The position numbers and the translations under genes are program-made. From positions 1,302,001 to 1,366,000 of the forward strand of contig CAVTKZ010000002.1 of assembly GCA_963735455.1 (NCBI GenBank): a stretch of 64,000 nt of DNA, written 5' to 3'. Shown here piece by piece: positions 1 through 8,655 of the stretch (position 1 is the first letter of the stretch; every line of letters starts with the position of its first letter). This stretch comes from Palsa-1033 sp963735455 (GTDB lineage: Bacteria > Chloroflexota > Limnocylindria > Limnocylindrales > CSP1-4). The notes beneath the pieces were generated by a model. That model was not told the DNA's origin, did no database searches, and saw only the letters and a program-made list of their open reading frames with translations.

Positions 1-1140
1 GTGCGCTCCCACGTCATCCGGGCCCTGGCCGTGGCCGCTGTCGTCAGCCTGCTCAGCGCCTGCTCGCCCGCCGTCCCGACCGATTCGGGGGCCAGCGCCG
101 AGCCCTCGCCGGCGCTCATCGGAGGCAGCAGCCTGCCCTCGATCGGTCCCGTTGCCAGCGGCCCGCCCTCGCCGATCGCCTGTGGCCGGGAGCTGCGGGT
201 CGGCCTCGTGGCCCAGCCGGGCAGCCTGACCGACAACGGCTACAACCAGTCGGCGGTGGCCGGCCTGGCGGCCGCCGCGGCGGCCGCACCAACGTGCTTC
301 CAGACCGACGGAGTGGCCACCAAGACCGTCGACGACGCCGCCTCGGACATCAAGGGCTACGCGGACGGCGGCTACGACGTCGTGATCGGCGTCGGCGAGT
401 CGCTCGGGGATTCGCTGGGAGACGTCGCGCTCAGCCATCCGGGGGTGAGGTTCATCGGCATTGACGCCGCCCCCGGGGCGACCCACGACGGATCGTGGGC
501 GGTCAACGGCGAGAGCCTCTTCTTCGCCGAGGATGAGCAGGGCTACCTGGCCGGCGCCCTGGCTGCGCTGCTCAGCCGGAGCCACACCGTCGGCGTGGTC
601 GGCGGCCTGCTGCTGGTGCCCCAGGTCGAGAGCTCGGTCGAGGGCTTCCTCCACGGCGCCGCCGACACGCTGCCGGGGACGACGGTCGAGTTCGCCTACA
701 CCGACTCGTTCAGCGACCCCGCCCAGGGTGGCACGGCCGCCACGGCCATGATCGCCAAGGGCGCCGACGTGATCTTCTCGACCGGCAGCGCGACCGGCGA
801 CGGCGCGCTCCTGGCCGCCTGCAAGGCCGGGGTGCTGGCGATCGGCTCCGACAGCGACGAGGCGCTCAGCCTGCCCAAGGCCTCCGCCTGCCTCGTCTCG
901 AGCGCCCTGAAGGACATCGGCGCGGCCCTGACGGCCGCTCTCCTGCGCCTCGCCGGGGGCTCGTTCACGGCCGGCTTCCACACCGACGACGTGGCCTCCG
1001 GCGGGGTCTCCCTGGCGCCCGGCCACCAGCTCGCGGGCGACATCACGCCGGCGATCCAGGCCCGCCTCGACGCGATCGTCCGGGACCTGGCCGATGGCTC
1101 GATCAAGCCGGACGTCGTGATCGACGGCAAGACGCCCTAG
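1..1140 (+). CDS. BMP-family nucleoside-binding lipoprotein (ABC transporter)
   Basis: Predicted substrate-binding lipoprotein of a BMP/PnrA-type nucleoside importer. The GTG at base 1 gives a complete type II signal peptide with the lipobox LLSAC near residue 21, then a Pro/Ser/Ala-rich linker and the periplasmic-binding fold. 'GLVAQPGSLTDNGYNQ' matches the family N-terminal ligand-binding segment ('DxGSlxDxgfNq'). 'FFAEDEQGYLAGALAA' is the conserved mid-domain motif. The next gene on this strand, at 2272, is a paralogue, and the ABC genes follow it, so this protein may feed the same permease. It converges with the nucleoside hydrolase, with a 4-bp overlap. The window edge hides any upstream promoter, and an earlier start cannot be excluded. 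Confidence 0.85.
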   Translation: MRSHVIRALAVAAVVSLLSACSPAVPTDSGASAEPSPALIGGSSLPSIGPVASGPPSPIACGRELRVGLVAQPGSLTDNGYNQSAVAGLAAAAAAAPTCFQTDGVATKTVDDAASDIKGYADGGYDVVIGVGESLGDSLGDVALSHPGVRFIGIDAAPGATHDGSWAVNGESLFFAEDEQGYLAGALAALLSRSHTVGVVGGLLLVPQVESSVEGFLHGAADTLPGTTVEFAYTDSFSDPAQGGTAATAMIAKGADVIFSTGSATGDGALLAACKAGVLAIGSDSDEALSLPKASACLVSSALKDIGAALTAALLRLAGGSFTAGFHTDDVASGGVSLAPGHQLAGDITPAIQARLDAIVRDLADGSIKPDVVIDGKTP

Positions 1141-2076
1141 GGAAACTGAGCGACGGCCTCGACCAGCAGGTCGACGAACCGGGCCCGGTCGATCGCCAGC
1201 CCGATCTCGGCGTTGACCGGCCGGCCCGTCTGGCCGGCCCGGTCGGCGACGGTCCGACCCCGGCTCAGCTCGCTGGCTGTCTCGACGTCGACCCGGCAGG
1301 CCTCGGTCTCGACCAGGCCCGGGAGCGCCACGTGGGCGACCGCGACCGCGTCATGGATCGGCGAGCCGTCCCAGCCGTAGCGCTCGCGGTGGAAGCGCCC
1401 GAAGAATTCGAGCAGGTCGGCGAAGACCCGTCCCGTCCGGGTCCCGAGGGCCGCCATCCGGGCGGCGTCGGCCGCGTTGACGATCGCCTGGTGGGTCACG
1501 TCCAGGCCGATCATCGTGATCGGCCGGCCGGCCTCGAAGACGATCGCGGCGGCCTCGGGATCGGCCCAGATGTTGAACTCGGCGGACGCCGTCACGTTGC
1601 CCTCGCCGATCGCGCCGCCCATCAGGCAGATCCGCTCGATCCGCTCGAGCAGGCGGGGATAGGTCCGGATCAGCAGGGCGATGTTCGTCAACGGGCCGGT
1701 CGGCACCAGGGTGACCGGCTTGCGCGGCCTCCTCGATCACCTGCCGGATGAGCTCGATCGCGTGCTCCGGCCGGGCCGCGACGGCCGGCTCGGGCAGGTC
1801 GGCCCCGTCCAGGCCGCTGGTCCCGTGGACGTTGACCGCGGCGTGGGCCGGCCGGAGGAGCGGTGCCGGGGCGCCGGCCGCGACCGGGATCCCGGTCCGT
1901 CCGAGCAGGGTCAGGACCCGCAGGGCGTTGCGGGTCGTTGCGGCGAGTGGGGCATTGCCGGCCACGGTCGTGATCGCCAGGACCTCCAGCTCGGGCCGGG
2001 CCAGGGCGAGGGTGATCGCCAGGGCGTCGTCATGGCCCGGGTCGCAGTCGAGGACGATCGGGGTCCGGGTGGGCAT
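1137..2076 (-). pseudogene. inosine/uridine-preferring nucleoside hydrolase, frameshifted
   Basis: Would cleave ribonucleosides to base and ribose, in keeping with the flanking nucleoside importer. The N-terminal half has the calcium-binding hallmark 'DCDPGHDDALA' at about residues 9-19. The C-terminal half, 'VPTGPLTNIALL' onward through 'ICLMGGA' and 'EFNIWADPEAA', is in another frame. The two join near 1725: the codons for Glu-Glu-Ala are followed by one extra base, and removing it gives a continuous family-like protein of about 312 residues. The single insertion could be a sequencing error or a true null. The start is ATG at 2076, supported by a TATCAT box 7 nt upstream. Confidence 0.85.
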
Positions 2077-2083
2077 CGTAGCG

Positions 2084-2089
2084 ATGATA
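2084..2089 (-). promoter_or_regulatory. -10 box of nucleoside hydrolase, leaderless spacing
   Basis: TATCAT on the minus strand, 7 nt before the ATG at 2076 and with no Shine-Dalgarno between. It is one of a series of TAnnnT boxes at nearly constant distance from start codons in this window. Confidence 0.5.
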
Positions 2090-2135
2090 CGAGAGGCCCT
2101 CCGGGCGGGTCAGGTGGCCGTTAACCAGGACCCGC

Positions 2136-2164
2136 TTGCCGCTGCCCAACGCGGTCGCTAGGAT
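2136..2164 (+). promoter_or_regulatory. candidate sigma70-type promoter for the second BMP gene
   Basis: TTGCCG at 2136-2141 and TAGGAT at 2159-2164 are separated by 17 bp. The box lies about 108 bp before the start at 2272, which has a strong Shine-Dalgarno (gaggagg at 2261-2267). It sits in the divergent spacer shared with the nucleoside hydrolase. Confidence 0.4.
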
Positions 2165-2271
2165 GCGACCAGCGGCCGCGCCTTCGGATGCGGCTGGACC
2201 GGCGGTGCTGGCGATCCATGGGCAGACGCCCGATCGGACGCGGACCGCCCCGCGCGTTTTGAGGAGGAACA

Positions 2272-3501
2272 ATGCGCATTCGCACGAGGGGCTTCGGCGC
2301 GCTTGCCGGGATCGCCCTGATCGTCTCAGCCTGTACGGGCAGCGCGACGCCCGTGCCTCCGACGGCGGCCCCGTCCGTGGCCGCGACGCCCGCTCCGTCG
2401 ACCGCGCCAGCCTCGGCCGGGCCGACGGCGACGCCGGCAGCCAGCTTCGCCCAGAAGCCTGACCTGAAGATCGGCGTCGTGACCGACATCGGGACGCTCG
2501 ACGACAAGGGCTACAACGAGTTCAGCTTCAAGGGCGCCCAGGACGGCGCCATCGCGATCGGGGTCACCGATCCGGTCCCGTCGATCGTCCCCAAGGACGC
2601 CTCCGAATACGCGGCGGACATCCAGCAGTTCGTCAGCCAGAAGTTCGACGTGATCGTCACCGTCGGCTTCAACATGACCACCCCGACCGTCGCGGCGGCC
2701 CACGCCAACCCGAACATCAAGTTCGTCGGCGTCGACCAGTCCCCGGTGTGCGTCGATCCCAAGGGCAATCCTGACGCGACGTTCGCCTGCAAGGGCGACG
2801 CCAAGACAGTCCTCCCGAACTACACCTCGCTGTACTTCGCCGAGGATCAGGCCGGCTACCTGGCGGGCATCGTGGCCGCCTATGCCGACAAGGGTGCGAC
2901 CACGCCGACCGGCGTGATCGGCGCGATCGGTGGAACGACGCTCTGTGCGCCGTGCGTCCGCTACATCCAGGGCTACGCCCTCGGCGCAGCCTCGGTCAAT
3001 CCGTCGATCTCGGTCAAGACGGCCTACGTCACCCACGACTTCTCGAACGCGGCGTTCAACGACCCCGCGGGCGGCAAGGCCTTCGCCCAGACGTTCATCC
3101 AGGCCAACAAGCCGGACGTCCTGTTCCAGGTCGCCGGCAAGACCGGCAACGGCGTCCTCGAGGCCGCCTGTGCCGCGAACATCTACGGCATCGGCGTCGA
3201 CGTCGACCAGTGGTCGTCGCTCGGCGCTCCGGCCAACGCCTGCATCATCACCAGCGCCGAGAAGAACGTCGAGTCGGCGGTGGCCCAGGCGATCGAGTCG
3301 ATCGCGGCGGGCACCTTGTCCGCCGGTGACCTGCTGTACAACGCCAAGAACGATGGAATCGGTGCGGCCGACTTCCACGACAAGGCGAGCCTGTTCGGGC
3401 CCGAGGTGACCACCGCGCTGCAGACGGCCCTGGCCGGGATGCAGGCCGGCACGCTCATGACCTGCCCGCCTGCCCCCGCCTGCGGCACGTACACGCCGTA
3501 G
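2272..3501 (+). CDS. BMP-family nucleoside-binding lipoprotein, ABC transporter subunit
   Basis: Substrate-binding lipoprotein expected to deliver purine nucleosides to the ATPase and permeases encoded next. Signal peptide with lipobox VSACTG near residue 21, then a Thr/Pro/Ala linker of about 35 residues, then the BMP domain: 'GVVTDIGTLDDKGYNE' at about 66-81 and 'YFAEDQAGYLAGIVAA' in the middle. Length 409 residues is within the family range. Several Cys pairs ('CVDPKGNPDATFAC', 'CAPC') could form disulfides outside the cell. A strong Shine-Dalgarno fixes the start. A perfect 13-bp hairpin lies between this gene and the ATPase gene, which may raise its mRNA level over that of the membrane components. 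Confidence 0.92.
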   Translation: MRIRTRGFGALAGIALIVSACTGSATPVPPTAAPSVAATPAPSTAPASAGPTATPAASFAQKPDLKIGVVTDIGTLDDKGYNEFSFKGAQDGAIAIGVTDPVPSIVPKDASEYAADIQQFVSQKFDVIVTVGFNMTTPTVAAAHANPNIKFVGVDQSPVCVDPKGNPDATFACKGDAKTVLPNYTSLYFAEDQAGYLAGIVAAYADKGATTPTGVIGAIGGTTLCAPCVRYIQGYALGAASVNPSISVKTAYVTHDFSNAAFNDPAGGKAFAQTFIQANKPDVLFQVAGKTGNGVLEAACAANIYGIGVDVDQWSSLGAPANACIITSAEKNVESAVAQAIESIAAGTLSAGDLLYNAKNDGIGAADFHDKASLFGPEVTTALQTALAGMQAGTLMTCPPAPACGTYTP

Positions 3502-3522
3502 TCCCCTCCTCGCGTCATTGAT

Positions 3523-3558
3523 CCAGACGGGCCGGTCGCTTGCGGCCGGCCCGTCTGG
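3523..3558 (+). terminator. perfect 13-bp stem-loop between binding protein and ATPase genes
   Basis: CCAGACGGGCCGG (3523-3535) pairs exactly with CCGGCCCGTCTGG (3546-3558) around a 10-nt loop. No T-tract follows, so it may be a partial or factor-dependent terminator, or an mRNA-stabilising hairpin at the 3' end of the binding-protein message. Confidence 0.6.
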
Positions 3559-3594
3559 CATCCCTCCCCGGCCTGCGCCGGCATCCTGGACCGA

Positions 3595-5163
3595 ATGACT
3601 GACGAGACAGGTCCTGGCCTCGCGCCCGCGCTCGAGATGCGCGGGATCACCAAGCGCTATCCGGGTGTCGTCGCCAACGACGGGATCAACCTCCAGGTCC
3701 GGCCGGGCGAGATCCACGCCCTGCTCGGCGAGAACGGCGCCGGCAAGACCACCCTGATGAACGTCCTCTATGGGCTGGCCCGCCCGGACGAGGGCGAGAT
3801 CCTGCTGGACGGCACGCCGGTCACGATCAGCGGACCGGCCGACGCGATCGCCCGCGGGATCAACATGGTCCATCAGCACTTCATGCTGGTGCCCGTCCTG
3901 ACCGTCGCCGAGAACATCCTGCTGGGCGACGAGACGATGGCCAACCGGGTCTTCCTGGACCGGCGCGAGGCGCGCCGCCGGATCATCGAGCTGGGCCGCC
4001 GGTTCGGCTTCGAGATCGATCCCGACGCCAAGGTCGGCTCACTGTCCGTCGGCTGGCAGCAGCGCGTCGAGATCCTCAAGGCCCTCTACCGCAACGCCCG
4101 GATCCTGGTCCTCGACGAGCCGACGGCCGTCCTGACGCCCCAGGAGACCGACGAGATCTTCGGCGTCCTGCGCCGCCTCGCCGGTGAAGGCCACAGCATC
4201 GTGTTCATCAGCCACAAGCTGTACGAGGTCCTCGAGATCGCCGACCGGATCACCGTGATCCGCCGCGGCCGGGTGGTCGGCGAGCGGCTGCCGAGCGCGA
4301 CCGACGAGGACGACCTGGCCGCCCTGATGGTCGGCCGCGAGGTCCAGCTGACCGTCGATCGGGGCGACTCGCACCCCGCCGGCGCCGTCCTCGAGATCAA
4401 GAGTCTCGAGGTCCGCGACGACCGCGGTCAGGCCGCTGTCCGAGGCGTCGATCTGGAGGTCCGGGCGGGCGAGATCTTCGGGATTGCCGGTGTCGCCGGC
4501 AATGGCCAGGACGAGCTCGTCGAGGCGATCGTCGGGTTGCGCAAGCCGAGCGCGGGCACGGTCCGTCTCGGGGGCCAGAGCGTCACCGGCCATTCGCCCC
4601 GCCAGATGAACGAGGCCGGCGTCGCCTACGTGCCGGCCGACCGGCATCGCTTCGGGCTGATCCTGTCGTTCCCGCTGGCCGACAACCTGGTCCTGACCAG
4701 CTACTACCGCAGGCCCTACGCGCGGGGCATCGTCCGCGATCCGGGCGCGATCCTGCGCGATGCGGCGAAGTCGATCCAGCGCTACGACATCCGGACTCCC
4801 TCGGCCGGCGTCCGGGTGAGCACCCTGTCGGGCGGCAACCAGCAGAAGGCGGTCGTGGCCCGCGAGTTCGATCGCGACCTCAAGCTGCTGGTCCTCGACC
4901 AGCCAACCCGCGGGCTGGATGTCGGCAGCATCGAGTTCATCCACCGCCAGGTGATCGCCAAGCGCGATGCCGGGGCCGCCGTCCTGCTCGTGTCGGCCGA
5001 GCTCGATGAGGTCCTCGAGATGTCCGACCGGATTGGCGTGATGTACGCGGGGCGGATCGTGGCCATCCTCGACGGCCGGACCGCCGACAAGAACGAGGTC
5101 GGGCTGCTGATGGCGACCGGCGGAGCCGAGCGGGCCACGGCAACCGTGGAGGCTTCGGCGTGA
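3595..5163 (+). CDS. nucleoside ABC transporter, double ATPase subunit
   Basis: Cytoplasmic energising subunit, 522 residues, with two fused ABC domains as in sugar/nucleoside importers (RbsA/NupA type). Domain 1 has Walker A 'GENGAGKTT' and Walker B 'ILVLDEPTAVL'. Domain 2 keeps the signature 'LSGGNQQKAVVARE' and 'LLVLDQPTRGLD', but its P-loop reads 'AGVAGNGQDE' without the GKT lysine. A degenerate second Walker A is usual in this family, which leaves one canonical ATP site. In the domain 1 signature region 'LSVGWQQRVEILKAL' replaces LSGG, also a feature of this subfamily. The stop overlaps the start of the first permease by 4 bp. Confidence 0.95.
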   Translation: MTDETGPGLAPALEMRGITKRYPGVVANDGINLQVRPGEIHALLGENGAGKTTLMNVLYGLARPDEGEILLDGTPVTISGPADAIARGINMVHQHFMLVPVLTVAENILLGDETMANRVFLDRREARRRIIELGRRFGFEIDPDAKVGSLSVGWQQRVEILKALYRNARILVLDEPTAVLTPQETDEIFGVLRRLAGEGHSIVFISHKLYEVLEIADRITVIRRGRVVGERLPSATDEDDLAALMVGREVQLTVDRGDSHPAGAVLEIKSLEVRDDRGQAAVRGVDLEVRAGEIFGIAGVAGNGQDELVEAIVGLRKPSAGTVRLGGQSVTGHSPRQMNEAGVAYVPADRHRFGLILSFPLADNLVLTSYYRRPYARGIVRDPGAILRDAAKSIQRYDIRTPSAGVRVSTLSGGNQQKAVVAREFDRDLKLLVLDQPTRGLDVGSIEFIHRQVIAKRDAGAAVLLVSAELDEVLEMSDRIGVMYAGRIVAILDGRTADKNEVGLLMATGGAERATATVEASA

Positions 5164-6308
5164 CCAGCTCGGCGCCCGCCGGCCAGCGGCGTTCGGTGAC
5201 CAGCCGGGCCTGGTCGATCCTGGCCGTGCCAGTCCTGGTCGTCGTCCTGTCGCTCCTCCTCGGGGCGATCGTGATCCTGGGCTCGGAGCTGATCGTCACC
5301 GGCCGCAAGTTCGACCCGTGGCTGTGGTTCACGGCCTACGCCGCGCTGGTCCAGGGTGCCTACGGCAGCGGCGACTCGATCGTCCAGACCCTGGTCTACA
5401 CCACGCCCCTCGTGCTCGGCGGGCTGGCCGTCGCCTTCGGCTTCAAGGCCGGCCTGTTCAACATCGGGGCCCAGGGCCAGTTCCTCGTCGGCGCCCTGGG
5501 GGCAGTGATCGTGGGCGTCGCCCTGGCCGATGCGCCGGCGCCGATCGCGATCCTCGCGGCGACCGTCGCGGGAGTGCTCGCGGGTGGCCTGTGGGGCTTC
5601 ATCCCGGGCTTCCTCAAGGCGGTCTCGGGCGCCCACGAGGTGGTCAGCACGATCATGCTCAACTACGTCGCGGTGCAGCTCCTGGCGGCACTGGTCAGCG
5701 GCCCGCTCAAGGTCCCCCGGTCGCCCTCGCCGGTGACCTTCGACGTCGGCAACGCCGCCTTCCCGGTCATCATCGGCGACACCGGCCACATCGGGATCAT
5801 CCTGGCGGTCGTCGCCGCCGGCCTTGTCTGGTGGCTCCTGTTCCGGACGACGTGGGGCTTCGAGATCCGCTCGGTCGGGGCGAATCCCGATGCGGCCCGC
5901 TACGCCGGGATGCGGCCCAAGCTGTTGATCGTGGCCACGATGACCTTCAGTGGAGGCCTGGCGGGGCTGGCTGGCACGTCCGTCCTGCTCGGGGTGACCC
6001 ACTCGATGACCTCGAGCTTCGGGACGACAGTCGGCTTCGACTCGATCGCTGTCGCCCTGCTGGCCCGCTCGAACCCGCTGGCGGTGCTGCCCGCGGCGCT
6101 CCTCTTCGGGAGCATGCGCGCCGGGGCCGGCTTGATGCAGATCAACGCCGGGATCCCGGTCGAGCTGGTCGACGTCCTGCAGGCCACGATCCTGCTCTTC
6201 CTCGTCGCCAGCCCGGTCCTCCGGCGGCTCCTCCGCCTGCACAACGTCCAGGCCGGGATCGCGACCGCGGCCCCGAGCCAGAACCTGGGCGCCGGGACGG
6301 CACCCTGA
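5160..6308 (+). CDS. nucleoside ABC transporter permease 1
   Basis: Integral membrane subunit of the BPD_transp_2 (LivH/RbsC-like) family, 382 residues with about ten hydrophobic segments. Family landmarks are 'FKAGLFNIGAQGQFLVGAL' and the cytoplasmic coupling loop around 'RSVGANPDAARYAGM'. An N-terminal transmembrane helix (about residues 20-45) is followed by an extracellular loop, as in YufP/NupB-type proteins. GTG start inside the ATPase stop (GTGA). It overlaps the next permease by one base (TGATG), so the pair should be translationally coupled. Expected to pair with the second permease in a 1:1 heterodimer. Confidence 0.93.
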   Translation: MTSSAPAGQRRSVTSRAWSILAVPVLVVVLSLLLGAIVILGSELIVTGRKFDPWLWFTAYAALVQGAYGSGDSIVQTLVYTTPLVLGGLAVAFGFKAGLFNIGAQGQFLVGALGAVIVGVALADAPAPIAILAATVAGVLAGGLWGFIPGFLKAVSGAHEVVSTIMLNYVAVQLLAALVSGPLKVPRSPSPVTFDVGNAAFPVIIGDTGHIGIILAVVAAGLVWWLLFRTTWGFEIRSVGANPDAARYAGMRPKLLIVATMTFSGGLAGLAGTSVLLGVTHSMTSSFGTTVGFDSIAVALLARSNPLAVLPAALLFGSMRAGAGLMQINAGIPVELVDVLQATILLFLVASPVLRRLLRLHNVQAGIATAAPSQNLGAGTAP

Positions 6309-7393
6309 TGGACCTCACCCCGATCATCAACGGGCTGTACGGGATCCCGATCGTGGGGCTCATCTTCCAGCTCGCCGGCTATCTCGTCGCGGTTATCCCG
6401 CCCAATGCCCCGAACATCATGCAACAGGCCACCCCGCTGGCCCTCGCCGCGATCTGCGGGGTCCTGTGCGAACGCTCCGGGGTGGTCAACATCGGGATCG
6501 AGGGCACGATGCTGGCGGCCGCCTTCACGGCCTGGGTGGTCGGCGTCGCGATCCAGCCGGTCTTCGGCACGCCCAACCCGAGCGACATCTTCGGGATCAC
6601 CCTGCCCCTCCTGATCGCGCTGGCCGCCGGGGTCCTGGTGGCGATGGCCATCTCGGCCCTCCACGCCTGGCTGTCGATCTCGCTGCGGGCCGACCAGATC
6701 ATCAGCGGCACGATCATCAACATCGCGGCCGCCGGCCTGACCGGCTACCTCAACCAGCTGATCTCCCAGAACTCGCCGGCCGGAGCCGGAGAGTTCGCCC
6801 GCTTCGTGCCACCCACGACCCTGACCAACCTGCCGGTGATCGGCTGGCTGCTGGCGATGCTCCTGAACCAGGGCCCGATCTCGATCTCGGTGATCATCCT
6901 GGTCATCGGCACCCAGGTCTGGCTGTTCCGGTCGCGCTGGGGCCTCCGGACGCGGGCCGTCGGCGAGCATCCCCGGGCGGCCGAGACGGTTGGCATCGAC
7001 GTGATCCGGGTGCGCTACCGGAACGTGATCCTGGGCGGCGTCTTCGCCGGCCTGGCCGGCTCGTTCCTGAGCATCGAGGCGACCAACTCGTTCCAGCAGA
7101 ACATGACCGCCGGGCGGGGCTTCATCGCCCTGGCGGCGATGATCATGGGCCGCTGGACGCCGATCGGCTCATTTGGGGCGGCCCTCCTCTTCGCCACCTT
7201 CCTGCAGCTCGGCCAGCTGATCAACATCGCCCCGCCGAGCGGCGAGCTGGGCTCGATCATGGCCGCCGTCCCGCCGCAGCTGTTCGACGCCCTGCCCTAC
7301 ATCCTGACGATCGTGATCCTGGCTGGTGTCGTCGGCCGGAGCACGCCGCCCGCCGCGGACGGCCAGCCGTACGAGCGCGAAGCCGCGACCTAG
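6308..7393 (+). CDS. nucleoside ABC transporter permease 2
   Basis: Second membrane subunit, 361 residues, BPD_transp_2 family. The motif 'SGVVNIGIEGTMLAAAF' is typical of the YufQ/NupC-like half. The coupling loop contains 'RAVGEHPRAAETVGIDV'. The ATG at 6308 overlaps the previous stop. The open frame runs further upstream, but that part is out-of-frame reading of the first permease. It is followed after 4 bp by the cytochrome P450 gene, which may be read on the same transcript. Confidence 0.93.
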   Translation: MDLTPIINGLYGIPIVGLIFQLAGYLVAVIPPNAPNIMQQATPLALAAICGVLCERSGVVNIGIEGTMLAAAFTAWVVGVAIQPVFGTPNPSDIFGITLPLLIALAAGVLVAMAISALHAWLSISLRADQIISGTIINIAAAGLTGYLNQLISQNSPAGAGEFARFVPPTTLTNLPVIGWLLAMLLNQGPISISVIILVIGTQVWLFRSRWGLRTRAVGEHPRAAETVGIDVIRVRYRNVILGGVFAGLAGSFLSIEATNSFQQNMTAGRGFIALAAMIMGRWTPIGSFGAALLFATFLQLGQLINIAPPSGELGSIMAAVPPQLFDALPYILTIVILAGVVGRSTPPAADGQPYEREAAT

Positions 7394-7397
7394 GCCG

Positions 7398-8636
7398 ATG
7401 ATCGAGCCCTCGCCGACGAGCTCGTCCGCCGTCGAGCTCGGCTATGACCCGTGGGACCCTTCCTTCGTAGCCGACCCCTACCCGGCCCTGGCCCGCCTGC
7501 GCGACGGGCCGGCGGCGCTCTACGACGAGCGGACCGAGCAGTGGCTGGTCAGCCGCCACGCCCTCGTCAACGCCCTCCTGCGCGACCGGCGGCTGGGCCG
7601 GAGCTATCACCACGTCGCGACCAATGCCGAGTGGGGCCGGCCCGACCCGCCCGCCGCCGAGGCCGCCTTCTGGCACCTCCTCGACATCCAGATGATCGAC
7701 CAGGAGCCGCCCGACCACACCCGCCTGCGCCGGCTGGTAAGTGCCGCCTTCACGCCCCGCACGGTCGAACGCCTGCGGCCCCGGATCGACGAGATCGCGA
7801 CCCGCCTCGTCGACGACGCCCGGGCGCTGGGCGAGTTCGACCTGATCGCCGACCTGCTCGAGCTGCTGCCGGTCGCGGTGATCAGCGAGCTGCTCGGGAT
7901 CCCCGCGGCGGACCGCGCCCGGCTGCGGCCGTGGTCGGGCGACATGACCCTCGTCTTCGAGCTGAATCCGAGCGCCGCGGACCGGGCTCGGGCGGTCACC
8001 GCGGGCGGCGAGTTCGAGGCCTACCTGCGCGACCTGGCCCGGGAGCGCCGGCGGCGGCCGACCGGCGACCTGCTGAGCGAGCTGGCGCTCGTTGCCGAGG
8101 CCGGCGACCGGTTGACCGAGGATGAGCTGGTGGGCACGGCGATCCTGCTCCTGAATGCCGGCCACGAGGCCTCGGTCAATGGCGCGGCGAACTCCTGGTA
8201 TGCCCTCTTCCGCGAGCCGGCCGCGCTGGCTGCCCTGCGTGCCGATCACGACCTCGTGCCGAGCGCGATCGAGGAGCTCCTGCGCTTCGACACGCCGGCC
8301 CCGATGTTCGAGCGCTGGGTGCTCCAGGACATCGAGATCGAGGGGATCGCGATCCCCCGCGGACAGGAGCTGGCCCTCCAGTTCGCCGCGGCCAACCGGG
8401 ATCCGCAGGCCTTCGCCCGGGCCGACGAGCTGGTCCTCGATCGTGACCCGAATCCGTACCTGTCGTTCGGCGCCGGGATCCACTACTGCCTCGGCGCCCC
8501 GCTGGCCAAGGCCGAGTTCGACATCGTCTTCCGGCGGATTCTCGAACGCCTGCCCCGGCTGGAGCTGGTCGAGGAGCCGGCCTGGAAGCCGCGCTTCATC
8601 CTGCGCGGGCTGGCCGGCCTGCGGGTCCGGGCATGA
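7398..8636 (+). CDS. cytochrome P450
   Basis: Haem-thiolate monooxygenase of the soluble bacterial class, 412 residues with no membrane anchor. Visible motifs: I-helix 'LLNAGHEASVN' (the usual AGxxT region, with Ser in the Thr position), ExxR in 'EELLRFDTP', and the haem loop 'FGAGIHYCLG' with the axial Cys about residue 363. The substrate is unknown. It most resembles CYP107/CYP109-like bacterial enzymes by eye. No ferredoxin or reductase gene is adjacent. The start chosen is ATG at 7398, just after the permease stop; longer readings would overlap that gene. Co-transcription with a nucleoside importer is unexplained. Confidence 0.93.
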   Translation: MIEPSPTSSSAVELGYDPWDPSFVADPYPALARLRDGPAALYDERTEQWLVSRHALVNALLRDRRLGRSYHHVATNAEWGRPDPPAAEAAFWHLLDIQMIDQEPPDHTRLRRLVSAAFTPRTVERLRPRIDEIATRLVDDARALGEFDLIADLLELLPVAVISELLGIPAADRARLRPWSGDMTLVFELNPSAADRARAVTAGGEFEAYLRDLARERRRRPTGDLLSELALVAEAGDRLTEDELVGTAILLLNAGHEASVNGAANSWYALFREPAALAALRADHDLVPSAIEELLRFDTPAPMFERWVLQDIEIEGIAIPRGQELALQFAAANRDPQAFARADELVLDRDPNPYLSFGAGIHYCLGAPLAKAEFDIVFRRILERLPRLELVEEPAWKPRFILRGLAGLRVRA

Positions 8637-8655
8637 AGCCGGCCGGTCGCCGCCG

